A stretch of DNA of 8,475 nt, from contig CALVQZ010000079.1 of NCBI GenBank assembly GCA_944358275.1, positions 1 to 8,475 on the forward strand, in the 5' to 3' direction. Origin of the DNA: an uncultured Bacilli bacterium. Lineage in GTDB: Bacteria > Bacillota_I > Bacilli_A > RF39 > UBA660. A program made the translations under genes and the position numbers. A model generated the notes under the pieces. That model did no database searches, had not been told where the DNA came from, and worked only from the letters and a program-made list of their open reading frames with translations. This document shows, piece by piece, positions 7,612-8,475 of this stretch (position 1 is its first letter; every line of letters starts with the position of its first letter).

Positions 7612-7951
7612 GGGGCCGTTATGGTTTCGACGGGAATATTAGAGTATGAATTGCAAACCGTAGGTATGCGTTAATTCCAAAATTAAAAATAACTGGAAAC
7701 AGAAATCAATTAGCTTTCGCTTAATTAAAGGAAGCAGTCCTATTGCTTGTTTTCCTGTGACGAGTATGTGGGCTTGATAAAGCAGGATATATTATTTGTG
7801 TGACTAGCATGAATAATGAATACTTTCTAGTCTAGTTAAAAATTTATTTGTTTATTTTTATATTTTTAATGAAATTTTAAATAAACTAAGTTTGTAGATA
7901 TTTATATAGCTATATTTTCGGACAGGAGTTCAAATCTCCTCGGCTCCACCA
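7612..7951 (+). ncRNA. ssrA: Transfer-messenger RNA (tmRNA)
   Basis: One-piece tmRNA that rescues stalled ribosomes and tags the nascent protein for proteolysis. The acceptor stem pairs GGGGCCG (7612-7618) with CGGCTCC (7941-7947), with one G-U, followed by A and the encoded CCA (7949-7951). The hallmark TTATGGTTTCGACGGG follows the 5' arm, and the T arm AGGAG-TTCAAAT-CTCCT (7924-7940) precedes the 3' stem. The tag reading frame is at 7695-7724. The 3' half is AT-rich with room for pseudoknots. About 340 nt is a normal length. It follows smpB, is driven by its own promoter, and ends with a terminator at 7964. Confidence 0.97.
7695..7724 (+). other. tmRNA tag-peptide reading frame, about GNRNQLAFA
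   Basis: From GGA at 7695 to TAA at 7722 the frame reads GNRNQLAFA then stop. The stop and the last residues are secure; the resume codon (GGA) is inferred by analogy with Gly/Ala resume codons in other tmRNAs. The tag is short and ends in LAFA rather than the LAA typical of Bacillota; Mollicute tags, as I recall them, often end in AFA. Confidence 0.7.
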
Positions 7952-7963
7952 TATTTGAATGTT

Positions 7964-7985
7964 AAGTCTATTTACAGACTTTTTT
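7964..7985 (+). terminator. Intrinsic terminator of ssrA
   Basis: AAGTCT (7964-7969), six-base loop, AGACTT (7976-7981), then TTTT. It begins 12 bases after the CCA end of tmRNA. The stem is short, so some readthrough towards the rRNA promoters is possible. Confidence 0.8.
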
Positions 7986-8008
7986 AGTATATATGCATAT
8001 ATGTACAG

Positions 8009-8065
8009 TAAACAAATGTAAATATAATTATAGTGAGTATTATATATATTATTACATTTTGTTTA
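8009..8065. repeat. Imperfect inverted repeat upstream of the rRNA promoters
   Basis: TAAACAAATGTAA (8009-8021) pairs with TTACATTTTGTTTA (8052-8065) with one bulged base; about 30 AT-rich bases lie between. It is upstream of P1 and its UP-like tract. It could be a secondary terminator for ssrA readthrough or a protein site; it has no clear T-tract directly after the right arm. Confidence 0.4.
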
Positions 8066-8096
8066 TTGATTTTTTAAATTTTTGCTTTTATTTTGC

Positions 8097-8129
8097 AAAA
8101 AATGTAAAATTTAAAAAAAATGTAAAAAA
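8097..8129 (+). promoter_or_regulatory. UP-like A-tract element for rRNA P1
   Basis: Two copies of AAAAAATGTAAAA (8097-8109 and 8115-8127) lie directly upstream of the P1 -35, about 40-72 bases before the start site. Position and composition fit an UP element contacted by the RNA polymerase alpha subunit. Confidence 0.5.
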
Positions 8130-8133
8130 GTAC

Positions 8134-8162
8134 TTGCAAATCGTTAAAGTTTGAGGTATACT
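8134..8162 (+). promoter_or_regulatory. rRNA promoter P1
   Basis: TTGCAA (8134-8139), 17-base spacer, TATACT (8157-8162). Both boxes are close to the sigma-A consensus and the spacing is ideal. The transcription start is expected near 8168-8170. Confidence 0.75.
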
Positions 8163-8174
8163 TGACTAAGTCAA
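8162..8174. promoter_or_regulatory. Palindrome at the P1 start site
   Basis: TTGACT-A-AGTCAA is a perfect 6+6 inverted repeat centred on 8168, at the expected P1 start. It could be a binding site for a regulator. TTGACT also resembles a -35, but its only partner (TATCGA, 8185-8190) is poor. Confidence 0.35.
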
Positions 8175-8237
8175 TGTGGCAAATTATCGAAAAAATTATC
8201 AAAAAATAAAAATAAATAATTTTTTTCAAATAATGTG

Positions 8238-8266
8238 TTGACATTAAAAGTTTAATTTGTTATATT
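8238..8266 (+). promoter_or_regulatory. rRNA promoter P2, near-consensus
   Basis: Perfect TTGACA (8238-8243), 17-base spacer, TATATT (8261-8266) preceded by TGT, an extended -10. It lies 104 bases after P1 and is the strongest promoter in the window. Transcription would start near 8273, about 88 bases before mature 16S. Confidence 0.9.
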
Positions 8267-8296
8267 AGACGTGCATTTAAAGAAAGCAGTGCAGAA

Positions 8297-8310
8297 TGAT
8301 CTTTGAAAAC
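8297..8310 (+). promoter_or_regulatory. boxA antitermination signal in the rRNA leader
   Basis: TGATCTTTGAAAAC closely matches the TGYTCTTTGAAAAC boxA-type leader motif found before Bacillota 16S genes. It recruits Nus factors to prevent early termination in rRNA operons. Confidence 0.75.
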
Positions 8311-8360
8311 TGAGCAAAACGTCAATTTGAGTAGCTAGGAAAAAAACGAAGAAAAAATAT

Positions 8361-8475
8361 ATATTTGAGAGTTTGATCCTGGCTCAGGATTAACGCTGGC
8401 GGCATGCCTAAGACATGCAAGTCGAACGAAGCAAACCATAGAAGTTGTTGTGCTTGCACAACAATGGAAATGGAG
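8361..8475 (+). rRNA. rrs: 16S ribosomal RNA, 5' end (cut by the window)
   Basis: Small-subunit rRNA; only the first 115 or so bases are present. GAGAGTTTGATCCTGGCTCAG (from 8367) is the universal 5' region, and aligning it with E. coli puts base 1 near 8361. TTAACGCTGGCGGCATGCC and GACATGCAAGTCGAACG follow, then the V1 hairpin with GTTGTTGTGC/GCACAACAA. The GGCATGCC form points to Bacilli/Mollicute relatives rather than Clostridia, as far as I can judge by eye. Confidence 0.97.

Larger units (their letters stand above)
7986..8360. other. Gene-free rRNA promoter and leader region
   Basis: No coding region is seen. Going downstream, it holds an imperfect inverted repeat (8009-8065), an A-rich UP-like tract (8097-8129), promoter P1 (8134-8162), a palindrome at its start site (8162-8174), AT-rich spacer, promoter P2 (8238-8266), and a transcribed leader with a boxA antitermination signal (8297-8310). 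Confidence 0.8.

Overview
The window comes from a strongly AT-rich, low-GC Gram-positive-type bacterium. The 5' end of its 16S rRNA has a Bacilli/Mollicutes-like start (GGCATGCCTAAGACATGC near 8401-8418). The gene order secG-rnr-smpB-ssrA is classic for Bacillota. A MurD ligase shows that it makes peptidoglycan, so it is not a wall-less mycoplasma. The standard code fits: Trp is TGG and no intact gene has an in-frame TGA. My best guess is an uncultured, gut-type Bacilli lineage near the Mollicutes; this is inference from a short stretch of 16S and the tmRNA tag.

Layout, everything on the + strand. 1-368: no gene, but a 15-bp direct repeat and a candidate structured RNA ending in a T-tract, then a promoter. 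378-1568: AAA-type ATPase of the DUF4143 kind. 1683-3020: murD, followed 30 bases later by a small HAD-family gene broken into two frames (3051-3218 and 3215-3511). 3632-3844: secG, followed by an intrinsic terminator. 3914-6028: rnr (RNase R). 6009-7151: a membrane-anchored CapA-like protein overlapping the end of rnr. 7153-7587: smpB. 7612-7951: ssrA (tmRNA) with its own extended -10 promoter and a terminator. 7986-8360: AT-rich rRNA promoter region with two tandem promoters and a boxA leader. 8361-8475: start of 16S rRNA.

The core theme is envelope export plus RNA/translation quality control. SecG is part of the SecYEG translocon. RNase R, SmpB and tmRNA form the trans-translation pathway: the SmpB-tmRNA pair rescues stalled ribosomes and RNase R degrades the defective mRNA. 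MurD makes cell-wall precursor.

The least ordinary items are: the CapA-like protein inserted in that block, which seems to have lost nearly all metal-binding residues of its fold; a very short tmRNA tag ending in LAFA rather than the usual LAA; a repeated promoter design in which a -10 box lies about 24-26 bases before the start codon, so mRNAs would begin almost at the Shine-Dalgarno; the split HAD gene; and the structured element at the left edge. I see no clear CRISPR, transposon or complete defence system.
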